NCBI RefSeq assembly: GCF_017355935.1
Contig: NZ_JAFIQT010000001.1
Span: forward strand, 1,922,001-1,986,000
Source: Telluribacter humicola
GTDB lineage: Bacteria; Bacteroidota; Bacteroidia; Cytophagales; Spirosomataceae
DNA: 64,000 bases
Reading direction: 5' to 3'
This document shows, piece by piece, positions 17,201 through 26,835 of the stretch (position 1 is its first letter; every line of letters starts with the position of its first letter). Under the pieces are notes generated by a model. It was not told the DNA's origin. It made no database searches and worked only from the letters and a program-made list of their open reading frames with translations. A program made the translations under genes and the position numbers.

Positions 17201-20200
17201 CGGCAAAGGTGACCGGCAATGGTAATGTGGTCAACACGGCACAGATTACCAAGTCAGACCAGCCGGATCCGAACTCTACTCCGGGCAATGGCTACGAAAA
17301 AGGGGAAGATGATGATTCGAAAGTAGAGATATCCATTGGCTGTCCTGCGCTGGCTGCGCCGGTGATCGCCTGTGCTACTACCAATATCTGTGTGGGTGAA
17401 AGCGTAACCCTAACCGCCGTAGGTTGCAAAGATGGTTCGGTACAGTGGTCGAATGGTATGACGGGAGCTTCTATCACATTTGGCCTGACCCAGACTACCA
17501 CCTTTACCGCCATCTGCAAGAAAGAATCCTGCGTAAGTGAGGCATCCAATGTCATTACTATAAAGGTAAACAACCCGACCAAGCCGATACTGGCCAGCAA
17601 CGTTACTTCGGTATGTGTAGGTGGTAGTGCTACCCTCACGGCCTCCAACTGTACCGGATCAATCATCTGGTCTAACGGCGCTACGGGATCACCCCTGGTA
17701 GTAACACCAACCGAAACTACTACCTATACGGCCTACTGCAAGCAGGATAACTGCATCAGCGAAACGGCTACGATCGCCATAAATGTAACTACACCGGGTC
17801 CGGCCCCTGTCGTGACTTGTGGTAAGATGGAGATCTGTCCGGGGGAGAGCGTGACGCTGACGGCTCACGAGTGTGCGGGTCAGGTGCAGTGGTCAACCGG
17901 AGCGGTGGGTACATCCATCACGGTTAATCCGACCGCGACGACCGCTTACTCGGCGAAGTGTGTAGTCAATGGTTGTGTAAGTAAGGAGTCCGAGAAACAC
18001 GAAATAAAGGTAACTACGCCGACTTCACCGGTTATAGCCGCCAACAAGACCACGGTATGTCCGGCTACTCCGGTAACCCTGACGGCTACTGGTTGTACCA
18101 ATGGTATCGTAAGATGGTCGAACGGAGCTACCGGCAACTCAATCGTGGTGATGCTGAACGCGACGCAGAGCTTTACGGCTACCTGTAAGACTGACGCCTG
18201 TCTGAGCAATGAGTCCAATGTTGTAACAGTTACCGTTACCTCACCGGCCGCACCGATCATCTCGGCTAACAAAACCATCATCTGTTCGGGTGATAGTGTG
18301 AAGCTTTCGGCTATTGGATGTAACGGTACCGTGGCATGGTCCAACGGCCTGACCGGTTCAAGCATAATGGTGAAGCCTACTTCGACCACTGACTACACCG
18401 CTACCTGTAAAGTGGACGCGTGTGCAAGTGGTGTTTCGAATACTGTACGAATCAACGTAAATACATCAGGTCCTGCTCCGGTTATTGCCGCCAATAAGAC
18501 CAATATCTGTACCGGTGACAGTGTAATACTAACGGCTACGGCCTGTGTTGGTACCGTCACCTGGTCCAACGGCCTGACCGGCGCCAGCATTAAGGTGAAG
18601 CCTACCGCTACTACCGACTACACCGCCGTATGTAAAGGTAGCGCCACCTGCTCGAGCGCACCATCCAACAAGATTACGATCAATGTGGGGCAGATAGCAG
18701 CACCGGTTATTGCGGCCAGCAAGACCAGCATCTGTGCAGGAGATGAGGTAACTCTGACGGCTACCGGCTGTACGGGTACCATTACCTGGTCAACCGGTCA
18801 GACTGGTGCCAGCATCAAGGTGAAGCCTACAGCGACAACTAGCTACAAAGCAACCTGCGTATCCAGCACCTGTACCAGTGCGGAGGGCGAAGTTACCATC
18901 AACGTAACTTCACCACCGGCACCAACGGTAATATGCTCGAAAGAGGTAGTCTGTAAGGGTGGTAGCGTGACCCTGCAGATTGTAGGCTGCGCGGGTACCA
19001 CCGAGTGGTCAACCGGCCAAACCGGTGAAGCCATCGCGGTAACACCAATGGCCACCACCAGCTATACCGCCCGCTGCGTAGTAAATGGCTGTAAGAGCCC
19101 TGTATCCGGAAACTATACCATTACGGTGGTAGATCCGGCTAAGCCTACGCTGACTGCTTCGGCCACTCAGATTCAGAAAGGTGTACCAGTGACCATCACG
19201 GCAGCCGGCTGTACAGGAGGTAGTATCAAGTGGACCAACGGTGCCGTTGGCAGCAGCATCACTGTATCGCCTGCGGCTACTACTACCTACGGTGCCGTAT
19301 GTACCGTTAACGAATGTACCAGCGATACGGCCAAGATTGCGATCAATGTATACGACTGTACCACAACAGCACCGGTTATCACGGCCAGCACCGCTACCGT
19401 ATGTAAGGGTGGTAACGTAACCCTGACCGCTGCCAACTGCACGGGTCAGGTAACCTGGTCGGGTGGTAAGACCGGCAACAGCATTACTGTCCCTGTCAAT
19501 GCCACTACCACATTCACCGCCGTGTGTAAGGTAGATGCCTGCATCAGCCCTGTGTCCAACTCAGTAACAGTAAGTGTGGTTGAACTCAATGCGCCGACCC
19601 TGGCAGCGAGCTCAATGAATATATGCGCGGGTGATGAAGTAACCCTCACTGCCATGAGCTGCAGCGGCAATGTAGTATGGTCTAATGGTATGACGGGAGC
19701 CAGTATCTCTGTGAAGCCAACCGCTACTACATCTTATACCGCTACCTGTAAGCTGGGAGCCTGCGAAAGCGCGGCATCCGCACCGGCTACTATCACCGTA
19801 GGGTCTACCCCGGCACCGGTCATCCAGGCTTCGGCTACATCGGTCTGCTTCGGTAACAACGTAACGCTGACAGCCAACGGATGCAGCAATGGTGCTGTGA
19901 TCTGGTCGAATGGCCTGACCGGTAACTCGATCACCATCTCACCGGCTGTGACCACTACCTTCACCGCGAAGTGCTTCGCCTCAGGTAGCTGCAAGAGCGG
20001 TGATTCCAACGCGATTACCGTAACGGTAGGACCTAAGGTAGTGAAGCCGGTTACCACCACGCTGACCAACACTTGTCCGGTAGCTACGGTGAATCTGGCC
20101 ACTGCTGTAACCAGCACGCTAACTACAACCGGTGGCGTATTTGAATACCGCACCGGCAATACACCTACCTCACCGGTAGTAAGCAATCCGGCCGCGGTAA

Positions 20201-23200
20201 GTACCTCCGGAACGTACTATGTGTTTGAGAAGACTACCACCGGATGTTACAGCGAACCGGCCGCCATTGTGGTGACCATTATCAACTGTAACGACCAGAG
20301 CCTGGCCTGCCAGACTAACCCGGCTACGGCTAACGCGGGTAATGACGCCAGCATTTGTGCAGCCCTGTCGTATAAGCTGTCAGGAACCATCGGTGGTGCC
20401 GCTACCAGTGCCGTATGGACAACCAGCGGTAAGGGTACGTTTGATAATGCCAACTCACTCACCGCTACGTATTATCCAGCGATGGAAGATCTGGCCAGCG
20501 GTTCTGTAACACTCACACTGACAACCAACGATCCTGACGGAACCGGTGTCTGCCAGCCAGGTAAAGATGCAATGAAGCTGACCATCCAGGCAATTTCCTT
20601 CCGTCCTAATATCTCGATCAACGGGGTAGCCAAGACGGATACCATCCCGACGCACCTGAATATCTGCGCAGGCGATTCGGTCGTACTTACTGCGACCAAT
20701 ATCAAGGATGCCAGTAACAATGCCTATAAGTATAAGTGGAACGGTGGCGCCACTACTACCAGCAACCGCTTCGTAGTGAAGCAAAGTGGTACCTACTACG
20801 TCATGCTGGTCAACAGCACGTCGTGTGTATCTGTACCGTCGGCTAAGGTTGTAGTGACTGTAAGCGACGAGGTACCAACACCGGTGGTCGTAAACAAGCG
20901 CAATACCTGCCCGACTACTACGGTAGATCTCGCCTCGACGGTGATGAGCACCGTAATGCCTGGAGGTACCTTCGAGTACCGCGTAGGTCCGAGCCCAACC
21001 TCGGCTCAGGTGGCTACACCGCAGGCAGTGGGTGAAGGAGCTTACTACGTATTCCAGAAATCGGCTACCGGCTGCTACAGTGCACCGGCCAAAGTAGAGG
21101 TGAAGGTATACAACTGTACTACTGATACGCCTCGCGCCAATTTGGAGGTCATCAAGATGGTTAACAAGAAACAGGTACAGGTTGGTGACAGCGTGATATA
21201 TACCATCAAGCTCCGCAACTACGGACCTGATAGCGCTACCAACGTTACCCTGATCGACATTCTTCCGGAAGGTCTGGAGTTTATACTCGGCACAGGTTTC
21301 GAGGTCAATGGTAAAATCATCAAGGCGATGATACCTAAGCTGGCACCGAACGACAGCATTATTCACTCGTGTGGTGTGCTGGTGACGGATACCGGCCGTA
21401 TTACCAACACCGTACGTATCCTGAGCCTGGATCAGGTGGACCCCGTACTGACCAACAACGAGTCGTCGGTTGATATCAACGTAACAGATTCCGATAAAGG
21501 TACGACGAGCATAGGGGTAGCGATGGGTATCTTGAATATCGAGCCATCGATTGAGGATAGCTATATAGTTACTTACCGGATTACCCTCAAGAACCACGGT
21601 ACCAGATCTCTGACCAACGTTCAGCTCAAAGACACTCTGTCCAAAGCGTTCCCGCAACCGGTAGAGTTCCAGGTGATGGGATCTGCTGAGGTAAGTGCCG
21701 GCAGTTCGCTGGTAGTCAATCCGGCCTTCAATGGCAAGGACATTGCGGATCTGCTGCTGACCAACAGCACACTTGCTGCGGGAGCGGCCGAAGCAGTTAC
21801 TCTGTACGTACGAGTGAAGCCAAACGGCAGCAACGGACCATTCTATAGCTCAGTAGTAGCTTCGGGTAAATCAGGTACAAAAGTGGTACAGGATATATCT
21901 AACAACGGATTCAACCCGGCACCGGAGGGAAGTATGCCGACCCCGGTACGCTTTGATAAGCAAAATATCCTTGGAGTGGCTATGCTGGCTGGTAAGCCGA
22001 TACTGATCGAATCGGGTATCTACGATATACCGTATACCATCCGACTCACCAACCTGGGTATGAACAACCTGGATAAAGTACAGGTAGTGGCTGATCTGGG
22101 TGCTACATTCGGCAACGGAGCCCTGTTAGTACCTGGCGGTATTGCCCTAAGTGCAGATGCCGGCCTGACGGTCAATCCATCGTACACCGGTCAGGGTACC
22201 GCTACCCAGTTGTTGATTGAAACTGAAAGCAGCCTGCCCAAGGCGTTCACGCGTGAGATCTTCCTGACTGCACGAATCGATGTACGTTCCGCCACCGCCA
22301 GACAGTATGTCAGCACGGCAATCGGAACGGCTCTGGGAGGAGGACAAATGGTATCTGACTCATCAATGCTGGGTACCGATGTGGATCCTGACAATGATAT
22401 GGATCCGGGTAACAACAACACCCCAACGCCGATCGATCTGAACAACAGTGGCACTCCGTACATAGGTGTAGCCCTGGCTATTGCGGATACCAGCAGACAG
22501 GCTGATGGCAGCTACAACATTACCTACCATGTAGTGGTGAAAAACTACAGCAACGAGGTAATGACCAACGTACAACTGGTAGATACGCTGGCGAAGGTGT
22601 TCAACGCCCAGACCGGTGCGGTCTTCCGCAAGGTAGGTACTCCGGTAGCGAGCAACCAGAGCACACTGGCCATCAACCCTGACTTCGACGGAATCAATGA
22701 TTTGGAACTCCTGATCGCGGCCAATAGTACCCTGGCTGCCGCTGCGGCTGATACCCTGTCATTCACGATCAATGTATCGACGGATGGTCGTCAGGTGCCT
22801 TACCTCAACCAGGTATACGCATCGGCCAGCGCCGGTGATGTCGAAGTGGCTGACCGATCTACCAATGGTATGATCCCTGACCTCAACGGCAACAGCGATC
22901 CGACCGAAGCGACCGAAGGCGAACCGACACCAATCATTATTCCGGCGGGTACTGAGCTATTCATACCTGAAGGTTTCTCACCCAACGGTGACGGCATCAA
23001 CGATCTGTTCGTGATCAGAAACACGGGTGGGCAGACGGTGATCCTGGAGGTATACAACCGCTGGATGACCCTGGTGTATAAGAATGACGACTATAAGAAT
23101 GACTGGGATGGTTCGCCAAACACCGGTGTTCGGGTAGGTAACACCACACAGGGACTCCCTGATGGTACCTACTTCTACGTAGTCAAATTGAGCGATGGAC

Positions 23201-23235
23201 GTCGCTTCGTGAGATACCTGACAATAAGCAGATAA
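14296..23235 (+). CDS. Giant secreted adhesin-like protein with DUF11, SdrD-B-like and Ig-like repeats and a T9SS-type C-terminal domain
   Basis: About 2,979 residues from the ATG at 14296. The order is: a ~55-residue leader, then a signal sequence (RSLLSLAVLLLAFTTASAQ, bases 14464-14520), a DUF11 domain, an SdrD-B/Cna-B-like domain (GDIVWGDTNKDGIQGNGE, ~15160-15520), several PKD/Ig-like domains, two DUF11 domains (~16590-17330), twelve Ig-like repeats (17341-20040), more PKD-like domains, a fourth DUF11 (~21130-21500), three related ~225-residue repeats (IGVAMGI, LGVAMLA, IGVALAI) and a gliding-motility-type C-terminal domain (FIPEGFSPNGDGINDLF ... DGTYFYVVKLSDG). The C-terminal domain indicates type IX secretion to the cell surface. 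A TTG at 14407 would give a normal-length signal peptide and is a strong alternative start. A PorP/SprF gene follows after 4 bases. The protein probably acts in adhesion or gliding. Confidence 0.88.
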   Translation: MRSQLLLPNFFNTLFSPTRPSTDRTQSVTGGPWYFFSLLQDHTTRALSIQTKGRVVRSLLSLAVLLLAFTTASAQIDLSLGKSIDVSKPAIGQTITYSITVKNSSSRPATNVIVRDSLPLGGVEYVSNTLVRGGVSYLAGTGLWNVGTVAANDSAILQIKVRVLAQGVFFNLAEVQSVTEEDQDSWPGDRALDQDDIATTCFSVPIDWYLGDEFLVEVPSGYKGIKWYYNGIEIKGSTVVNGRTVAEVNADLSLTIKGPGSFTFTSLVGYACPATGCCAIEVVPGPFGSIGDIVWGDTNKDGIQGNGESGTGGMTVQLLDENSAVLRTIQTDANGKYLFDSLMSGTYFVKFAAPAGKLFSPFNQGGDPSKDSDAGEAGTSGKTHAITIDTSKPANDLLRNNMTIDAGLTPECPTITLAVTGNHPICVGETVAIVATASLSGATIKWYNTATGGSPIATTTNGQALTLTPSNTTTYFIDAETSEGCKTDGRTAVTLIVYPKPATPVVAGTLSNTCPATTVNLTSINPVPSVAGGVFEWRTGSSPISAQVADPTKAANGTYYLFEKSPTGCYSSPAVVTVNIAACDCQLAFTVDAGMDQEICAGESVSATATITGVATGVTWTTNGTGTFTSSTSLLTKYTPSAADVAAGLVVLTATTNDPDGTGLCKPKIDAIKILINARPTPVFGVACDDTLICQGKSTKLIGFAPDMTIKWYTQATGGTAIGTTVSGGKLTVSPATTTTYYAEATSDKGCVSERTPVTVAVQACYADLAVTKTVITPAPYIPGQTITYAITVKNNGVGNAKDVKVHDMLPASLTFASAVPAGEYNNTTGVWAIGDMTATANRTLIINATVKNTATNTITNVAYVKSPDNDPTKPSNDTSKVTVPVTAVADLMLTKKVSKTNPALNEVITYTLEVTNHGPALATNVEVTDPLPAGLEFVSSTNMSKIGSTLKGNLASIGANETKILTFTAKVTGNGNVVNTAQITKSDQPDPNSTPGNGYEKGEDDDSKVEISIGCPALAAPVIACATTNICVGESVTLTAVGCKDGSVQWSNGMTGASITFGLTQTTTFTAICKKESCVSEASNVITIKVNNPTKPILASNVTSVCVGGSATLTASNCTGSIIWSNGATGSPLVVTPTETTTYTAYCKQDNCISETATIAINVTTPGPAPVVTCGKMEICPGESVTLTAHECAGQVQWSTGAVGTSITVNPTATTAYSAKCVVNGCVSKESEKHEIKVTTPTSPVIAANKTTVCPATPVTLTATGCTNGIVRWSNGATGNSIVVMLNATQSFTATCKTDACLSNESNVVTVTVTSPAAPIISANKTIICSGDSVKLSAIGCNGTVAWSNGLTGSSIMVKPTSTTDYTATCKVDACASGVSNTVRINVNTSGPAPVIAANKTNICTGDSVILTATACVGTVTWSNGLTGASIKVKPTATTDYTAVCKGSATCSSAPSNKITINVGQIAAPVIAASKTSICAGDEVTLTATGCTGTITWSTGQTGASIKVKPTATTSYKATCVSSTCTSAEGEVTINVTSPPAPTVICSKEVVCKGGSVTLQIVGCAGTTEWSTGQTGEAIAVTPMATTSYTARCVVNGCKSPVSGNYTITVVDPAKPTLTASATQIQKGVPVTITAAGCTGGSIKWTNGAVGSSITVSPAATTTYGAVCTVNECTSDTAKIAINVYDCTTTAPVITASTATVCKGGNVTLTAANCTGQVTWSGGKTGNSITVPVNATTTFTAVCKVDACISPVSNSVTVSVVELNAPTLAASSMNICAGDEVTLTAMSCSGNVVWSNGMTGASISVKPTATTSYTATCKLGACESAASAPATITVGSTPAPVIQASATSVCFGNNVTLTANGCSNGAVIWSNGLTGNSITISPAVTTTFTAKCFASGSCKSGDSNAITVTVGPKVVKPVTTTLTNTCPVATVNLATAVTSTLTTTGGVFEYRTGNTPTSPVVSNPAAVSTSGTYYVFEKTTTGCYSEPAAIVVTIINCNDQSLACQTNPATANAGNDASICAALSYKLSGTIGGAATSAVWTTSGKGTFDNANSLTATYYPAMEDLASGSVTLTLTTNDPDGTGVCQPGKDAMKLTIQAISFRPNISINGVAKTDTIPTHLNICAGDSVVLTATNIKDASNNAYKYKWNGGATTTSNRFVVKQSGTYYVMLVNSTSCVSVPSAKVVVTVSDEVPTPVVVNKRNTCPTTTVDLASTVMSTVMPGGTFEYRVGPSPTSAQVATPQAVGEGAYYVFQKSATGCYSAPAKVEVKVYNCTTDTPRANLEVIKMVNKKQVQVGDSVIYTIKLRNYGPDSATNVTLIDILPEGLEFILGTGFEVNGKIIKAMIPKLAPNDSIIHSCGVLVTDTGRITNTVRILSLDQVDPVLTNNESSVDINVTDSDKGTTSIGVAMGILNIEPSIEDSYIVTYRITLKNHGTRSLTNVQLKDTLSKAFPQPVEFQVMGSAEVSAGSSLVVNPAFNGKDIADLLLTNSTLAAGAAEAVTLYVRVKPNGSNGPFYSSVVASGKSGTKVVQDISNNGFNPAPEGSMPTPVRFDKQNILGVAMLAGKPILIESGIYDIPYTIRLTNLGMNNLDKVQVVADLGATFGNGALLVPGGIALSADAGLTVNPSYTGQGTATQLLIETESSLPKAFTREIFLTARIDVRSATARQYVSTAIGTALGGGQMVSDSSMLGTDVDPDNDMDPGNNNTPTPIDLNNSGTPYIGVALAIADTSRQADGSYNITYHVVVKNYSNEVMTNVQLVDTLAKVFNAQTGAVFRKVGTPVASNQSTLAINPDFDGINDLELLIAANSTLAAAAADTLSFTINVSTDGRQVPYLNQVYASASAGDVEVADRSTNGMIPDLNGNSDPTEATEGEPTPIIIPAGTELFIPEGFSPNGDGINDLFVIRNTGGQTVILEVYNRWMTLVYKNDDYKNDWDGSPNTGVRVGNTTQGLPDGTYFYVVKLSDGRRFVRYLTISR
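17341..20040 (+). repeat. Twelve tandem Ig-like domain repeats of ~75 residues
   Basis: The repeat unit is about 225 bases. Each domain carries ICxGxxVTLTA, a Cys about 12 residues later, WSNGxTGxSI, VxPTATTxYTAxC and a final Cys. Units begin at Pro residues such as PVIAANKT and PVIAASKT. Units 5-7 are the most alike. Unit 9 (TASATQIQKG) has Gln where all others have the first Cys. These are coding repeats, not a CRISPR array. Confidence 0.85.
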
Positions 23236-23239
23236 GAAG

Positions 23240-24238
23240 ATGTTACAGTACGCCCGAATCAAAAAAATGACAATGATGGTACTGCTGGCCCTTGGGGTCG
23301 GCAGTACCGAAGTGCTGGCTCAGCAGGACAAGATGTACTCGCAGTACATGTTTAACATGATGGCGCTTAACCCGGCCTATGCGGGTAGCCGTGATGTACT
23401 GAGTGCCACTGGACTCTACCGCAACCAGTGGGTGAATGTTGACGGTGCCCCCAAAACCATGACCTTTACGCTGGATGCTCCTGTCAATAAGGAGCGGGTA
23501 GGGCTTGGCCTGCAGGTGTACAACGACCAGATCGGTCTGCAGAACGAAACCGGAGTGTTTGCAACCTATGCGTTTCGTATCAAGGTAGGTGAGCGCTCTA
23601 CGTTGGGTCTGGGCCTACAGGCCGGAGCCATTAGCTTCAGGTGGGACCTGGCTGAAGCGCGGCTTAACCCTGGCGGAACCGTTGACCCGGCCTTTGCTAC
23701 CAATGTATCCAAGATACTTCCCAACTTTGGAACCGGTATATATGTAAGCAACGACAAGTCGTACTTTGGTGTGTCGGTACCCCAGCTGATCGTCAACAAT
23801 CTGACTGACTATGATTCAGGGGAGCACCGGGCGAAGCAGCGGCGACATGCCTACATGATGGCTGGCTTTGTGGTGGGGCTGAGCAACTCTCTGAAGTTAA
23901 AGCCATCGATGCTGGTGAAGTACGCCAACGGCGCTCCGCTCGGATTTGACGGAAACCTCAACCTGTGGATCAACGACCGTCTGGCAGTAGGTACCTCGTA
24001 CCGTCGCAACCAGTACAGTACCCTTCAGAACAGCGCCGAGATGTATACCAGTGATGCCGTAGTAGGGATGCTGGAGGTGCAGCTTACGGATCAGTTCCGG
24101 ATCGGATATGCTTACGATATGATGCTTAACGGACTCAAACAATCTAACCTGAGCATCAACTCCGGTAGCCACGAAGTAATGCTTCGCTATGAGTTTGGTT
24201 TCAGCAAGAGCAAGATCCTGACTCCGCGCTACTTCTAA
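23240..24238 (+). CDS. PorP/SprF-family type IX secretion membrane protein
   Basis: A 332-residue outer-membrane protein of the PorP/SprF family. It has a signal peptide ending in VLAQQ, then the family's QYMFNMMALNPAYAGSRD, RNQWVNVDGAPKTMTF and a series of amphipathic strands up to EVMLRYEFGF. SprF-type proteins lie beside and serve large T9SS adhesins such as SprB in gliding bacteria. This one begins 4 bases after the giant adhesin stop, so it is probably the partner for its secretion or surface attachment. ATG at 23240; an ATG at 23267 would shorten the signal. Confidence 0.9.
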   Translation: MLQYARIKKMTMMVLLALGVGSTEVLAQQDKMYSQYMFNMMALNPAYAGSRDVLSATGLYRNQWVNVDGAPKTMTFTLDAPVNKERVGLGLQVYNDQIGLQNETGVFATYAFRIKVGERSTLGLGLQAGAISFRWDLAEARLNPGGTVDPAFATNVSKILPNFGTGIYVSNDKSYFGVSVPQLIVNNLTDYDSGEHRAKQRRHAYMMAGFVVGLSNSLKLKPSMLVKYANGAPLGFDGNLNLWINDRLAVGTSYRRNQYSTLQNSAEMYTSDAVVGMLEVQLTDQFRIGYAYDMMLNGLKQSNLSINSGSHEVMLRYEFGFSKSKILTPRYF

Positions 24239-24348
24239 CGCCCCTGATTGCCCAAAGTACCCAAAGGTATATTCTCCCTGTCACTTGATGAGTTTTCTGG
24301 AGAGGATATACCTTTTTTTTATGAACACCCCTCTTCATTGACTTGTAC

Positions 24349-26739
24349 ATGTTCCGGTACATTACCCTACTTCTGTTTATACTCTTTTACCCTCTTTGTA
24401 CTGCTTTCGGGCAGGCCTTATTACAGCAAGCTGATCGCGAGTTTGAATCGCTGGCCTACCTGAAGGCAGCTAACCTCTACGAGCAAACACTCAAAGGGGC
24501 TGGCCTCACCACCGGGCAGACGTTATCAGTCAAGGCTAAGCTTGGGTACAGCTACCGCCAGCTTAAGGACACTAATAATGCCGAACGTGCCTTTGGTGAT
24601 ATTGTGCATTCGTATAGTAGTCTTCCCAGGGAGTACTATCCGTGCTACCTGTACTACGCGCAGGCCCTGGCCAGTAACGGAAAGTACAAGGAGGCCCAGG
24701 AGGTATACGGAAAATACGCAGCCCTGGAGGAGGCGGATAACCGGGGCAAGAGCTTCTCTAACCTGGCTATAAATGCTGAAGCCATGACCAGGAACACCTC
24801 CTCCTATCGGGTAGATCTGCTGGATATTAATAGTTCGGAAGCCGAATTCAGCCCCATCTATTTTAAGGAAGGAATGGTATTCGTCACGGGGCGTAAGAAA
24901 ACTATGAGCATCCGGCGGGTATTCAACTGGAACGAAACACCCTTTCTGGACTTATACTACCTCGATGACCTGAACGAACTCCGGAAGCGCCCCTCGTCTT
25001 CGCTCAGTAGCTCCATTAATTCCAGGATACTGCAGCGACGAAAAAAAAGAGGAATACTGGGCCGGGACGCCTACACAGCCGTAACGGCCAACGATACAAG
25101 AACAGTAGGCTTCTACGCCGGGAGCAGCTACAATACCAGCCCCGGCTATGCCGAAAGTCCACGGATCGAGTCGGAGCGGTTTGGGAAGAATATTAACACG
25201 AAGTACCACGAGGGACCGGCTACCTTTTATAAGGATGGCAACCGGGTGATATTTACGCGCAACAACTATAACAATGGAAAGTACCGCGAAAGCAAAGATG
25301 GAATCAATAAGCTAAAACTCTATACTGCGGAATCTAAGTGGGGAAGCTGGACGAAGGTTCAGGAGTTACCCTTCAATAGCGATGAGTACTCTACTGGTCA
25401 CCCTGCTCTGAATGCCGATAACACCATCCTGTACTTTGTCTCAGATAAGCCGGGCGGACTAGGAGGTACTGATATATACGTATCCGAGTTCAGGAATGGT
25501 ACCTGGTCTGAGCCTAAAAACATGGGCCCTGAAGTAAATACGAAGGGGAATGAGATGTTTCCTTTTGTAGATAATCAGGGTAGTCTCTACTTCGCATCGG
25601 ACGGTTGGCCGGGGCTGGGTGATCTGGATTTGTTTGTCGCTGTTATGGAAACTCCCTATAAAGCTAAAAAGAGTCTGAACCTGGGAACGCCTATCAACTC
25701 TAGTAAGGACGACTTTGGTATCATTACCGACGGGGAGCGGTCCAAGGGATACTTTAGTAGCAACCGTCGTAATGGCGGTAGCGACGATGATATTTTCAGC
25801 TTCCTGAGAGAAGGCCCCCTCTATGCCTGCCGCGATCTGACGGTAAGTGTCTTTGACGCTATTACAAGGAAGCCTTTGTCAAAGGCTCTGGTCCAGGTTG
25901 TAAATAAAAGGGGAGGAGACGCGCGTCAGCTCAGGACGGATAGTACTGGCAATCTGGTACTGTGCCTGGAAGCGGAGAATGAATTTACCTTCGTAGCCAA
26001 CCACCAGGGGTACGGCAGTAACACCCTCGGGTTTGCAGTCAATGCGTATGATGATATACGATCCACCAGGATTGAGATACCACTTGTCCGTGATCTGGTC
26101 AGCAGGCCTGCTGGTCCTATAGTAATGATGAAGGGCAAAGTACTATCCCATAAAAACAAGCCCCTGGCCGACGTACTCGTATCGCGTCGTGACGATCTGG
26201 ACGGGGTAGTACAGGAAACTGAAACCGGGCCGGATGGTACCTATACATTTGACGCTGTCACGGGTCGTAACTACACCATGGATGCGGTATATGGTGAATA
26301 CGGAACGTTCGGGAAGAAGGTGCTGAACTTCTCGCCGGACCAGACGACCGAGATCAATATCATGATGTTTGAAAAAGGCGATGTAGTACAGGTAGATAAT
26401 ATCTACTATGATCTGGATAAGTGGGGACTACGGGCCGAGGCCAAACTGGAACTGGATAAGCTGGTGAGCGCCATGAAGAAATACCCGGAAATGAAAATAG
26501 AGCTTTGTTCCCACACTGATAACCGCGCTTCTGCCCTTTATAATAAGGCGCTGTCACAACGCAGAGCGCGTACGGCCAAACTATACCTGACTTCAAAAGG
26601 TATCGCCTCCCAGCGAATAGATGCCCGGGGGTACGGAGAGAGCCGACCGGTGAATCATTGTAAAGACGGAGTAGACTGTACCGATCAGGAATATCAGCAA
26701 AATCGACGTACCGAAATTAAGATACTGGACTTGCAATAG
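24349..26739 (+). CDS. OmpA-family protein with TPR, PD40 repeats and regulatory-like domain
   Basis: A 796-residue outer-membrane/periplasmic protein. A signal peptide (FRYITLLLFILFYPLCTAFG) is followed by TPR-like helices (residues ~25-165), PD40/WD40-like repeats (~165-480; DNTILYFVSDKPGGLGGTDI, QGSLYFASDGWPGLGDLDL), a carboxypeptidase-regulatory-like domain (~590-670) and a C-terminal OmpA peptidoglycan-binding domain (IELCSHTDNRASALYNKALS, SQRRARTAKLYL). This layout is common beside PorP/SprF genes and resembles PorE-type T9SS components. The start ATG at 24349 is preferred to a TTG two codons earlier. It sits between two PorP/SprF genes and is followed by a terminator. Confidence 0.88.
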   Translation: MFRYITLLLFILFYPLCTAFGQALLQQADREFESLAYLKAANLYEQTLKGAGLTTGQTLSVKAKLGYSYRQLKDTNNAERAFGDIVHSYSSLPREYYPCYLYYAQALASNGKYKEAQEVYGKYAALEEADNRGKSFSNLAINAEAMTRNTSSYRVDLLDINSSEAEFSPIYFKEGMVFVTGRKKTMSIRRVFNWNETPFLDLYYLDDLNELRKRPSSSLSSSINSRILQRRKKRGILGRDAYTAVTANDTRTVGFYAGSSYNTSPGYAESPRIESERFGKNINTKYHEGPATFYKDGNRVIFTRNNYNNGKYRESKDGINKLKLYTAESKWGSWTKVQELPFNSDEYSTGHPALNADNTILYFVSDKPGGLGGTDIYVSEFRNGTWSEPKNMGPEVNTKGNEMFPFVDNQGSLYFASDGWPGLGDLDLFVAVMETPYKAKKSLNLGTPINSSKDDFGIITDGERSKGYFSSNRRNGGSDDDIFSFLREGPLYACRDLTVSVFDAITRKPLSKALVQVVNKRGGDARQLRTDSTGNLVLCLEAENEFTFVANHQGYGSNTLGFAVNAYDDIRSTRIEIPLVRDLVSRPAGPIVMMKGKVLSHKNKPLADVLVSRRDDLDGVVQETETGPDGTYTFDAVTGRNYTMDAVYGEYGTFGKKVLNFSPDQTTEINIMMFEKGDVVQVDNIYYDLDKWGLRAEAKLELDKLVSAMKKYPEMKIELCSHTDNRASALYNKALSQRRARTAKLYLTSKGIASQRIDARGYGESRPVNHCKDGVDCTDQEYQQNRRTEIKILDLQ

Positions 26740-26754
26740 TTACGTATGGCAGGC

Positions 26755-26789
26755 AAAAGGGCAGGAGCGGTTTTCTCCCGCCCTTTTTT
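26755..26789 (+). terminator. Rho-independent terminator after the OmpA-family gene
   Basis: A 9-base GC-rich stem with one mismatch (GGGCAGGAG with CTCCCGCCC), flanked by AAAA and a T6 run at 26784-26789. It lies 15 bases after the stop at 26739. Because it covers the first codons of the longer reading of the next gene, that gene must start further on. Confidence 0.8.
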
Positions 26790-26835
26790 GTTTTGTACCA
26801 AAAGGATGACTACACTTGAAGCAAATTTCAGAGGA

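Noticed and set aside
17341-20040. Possible CRISPR array because of regular repeats
   Set aside because: Units are ~225 bases, diverged and in frame, and encode Ig-like domains; no short direct repeats with unique spacers and no cas genes.
20455-21657. A 400-codon open frame on the minus strand inside the adhesin gene
   Set aside because: It lies fully opposite well-supported adhesin domains; its product has no recognisable domain and its length follows from codon bias and repeats.
26746-26835. Upstream start for the second PorP/SprF gene
   Set aside because: The extra codons overlap a terminator hairpin and give no signal peptide; the ATG at 26836 does.
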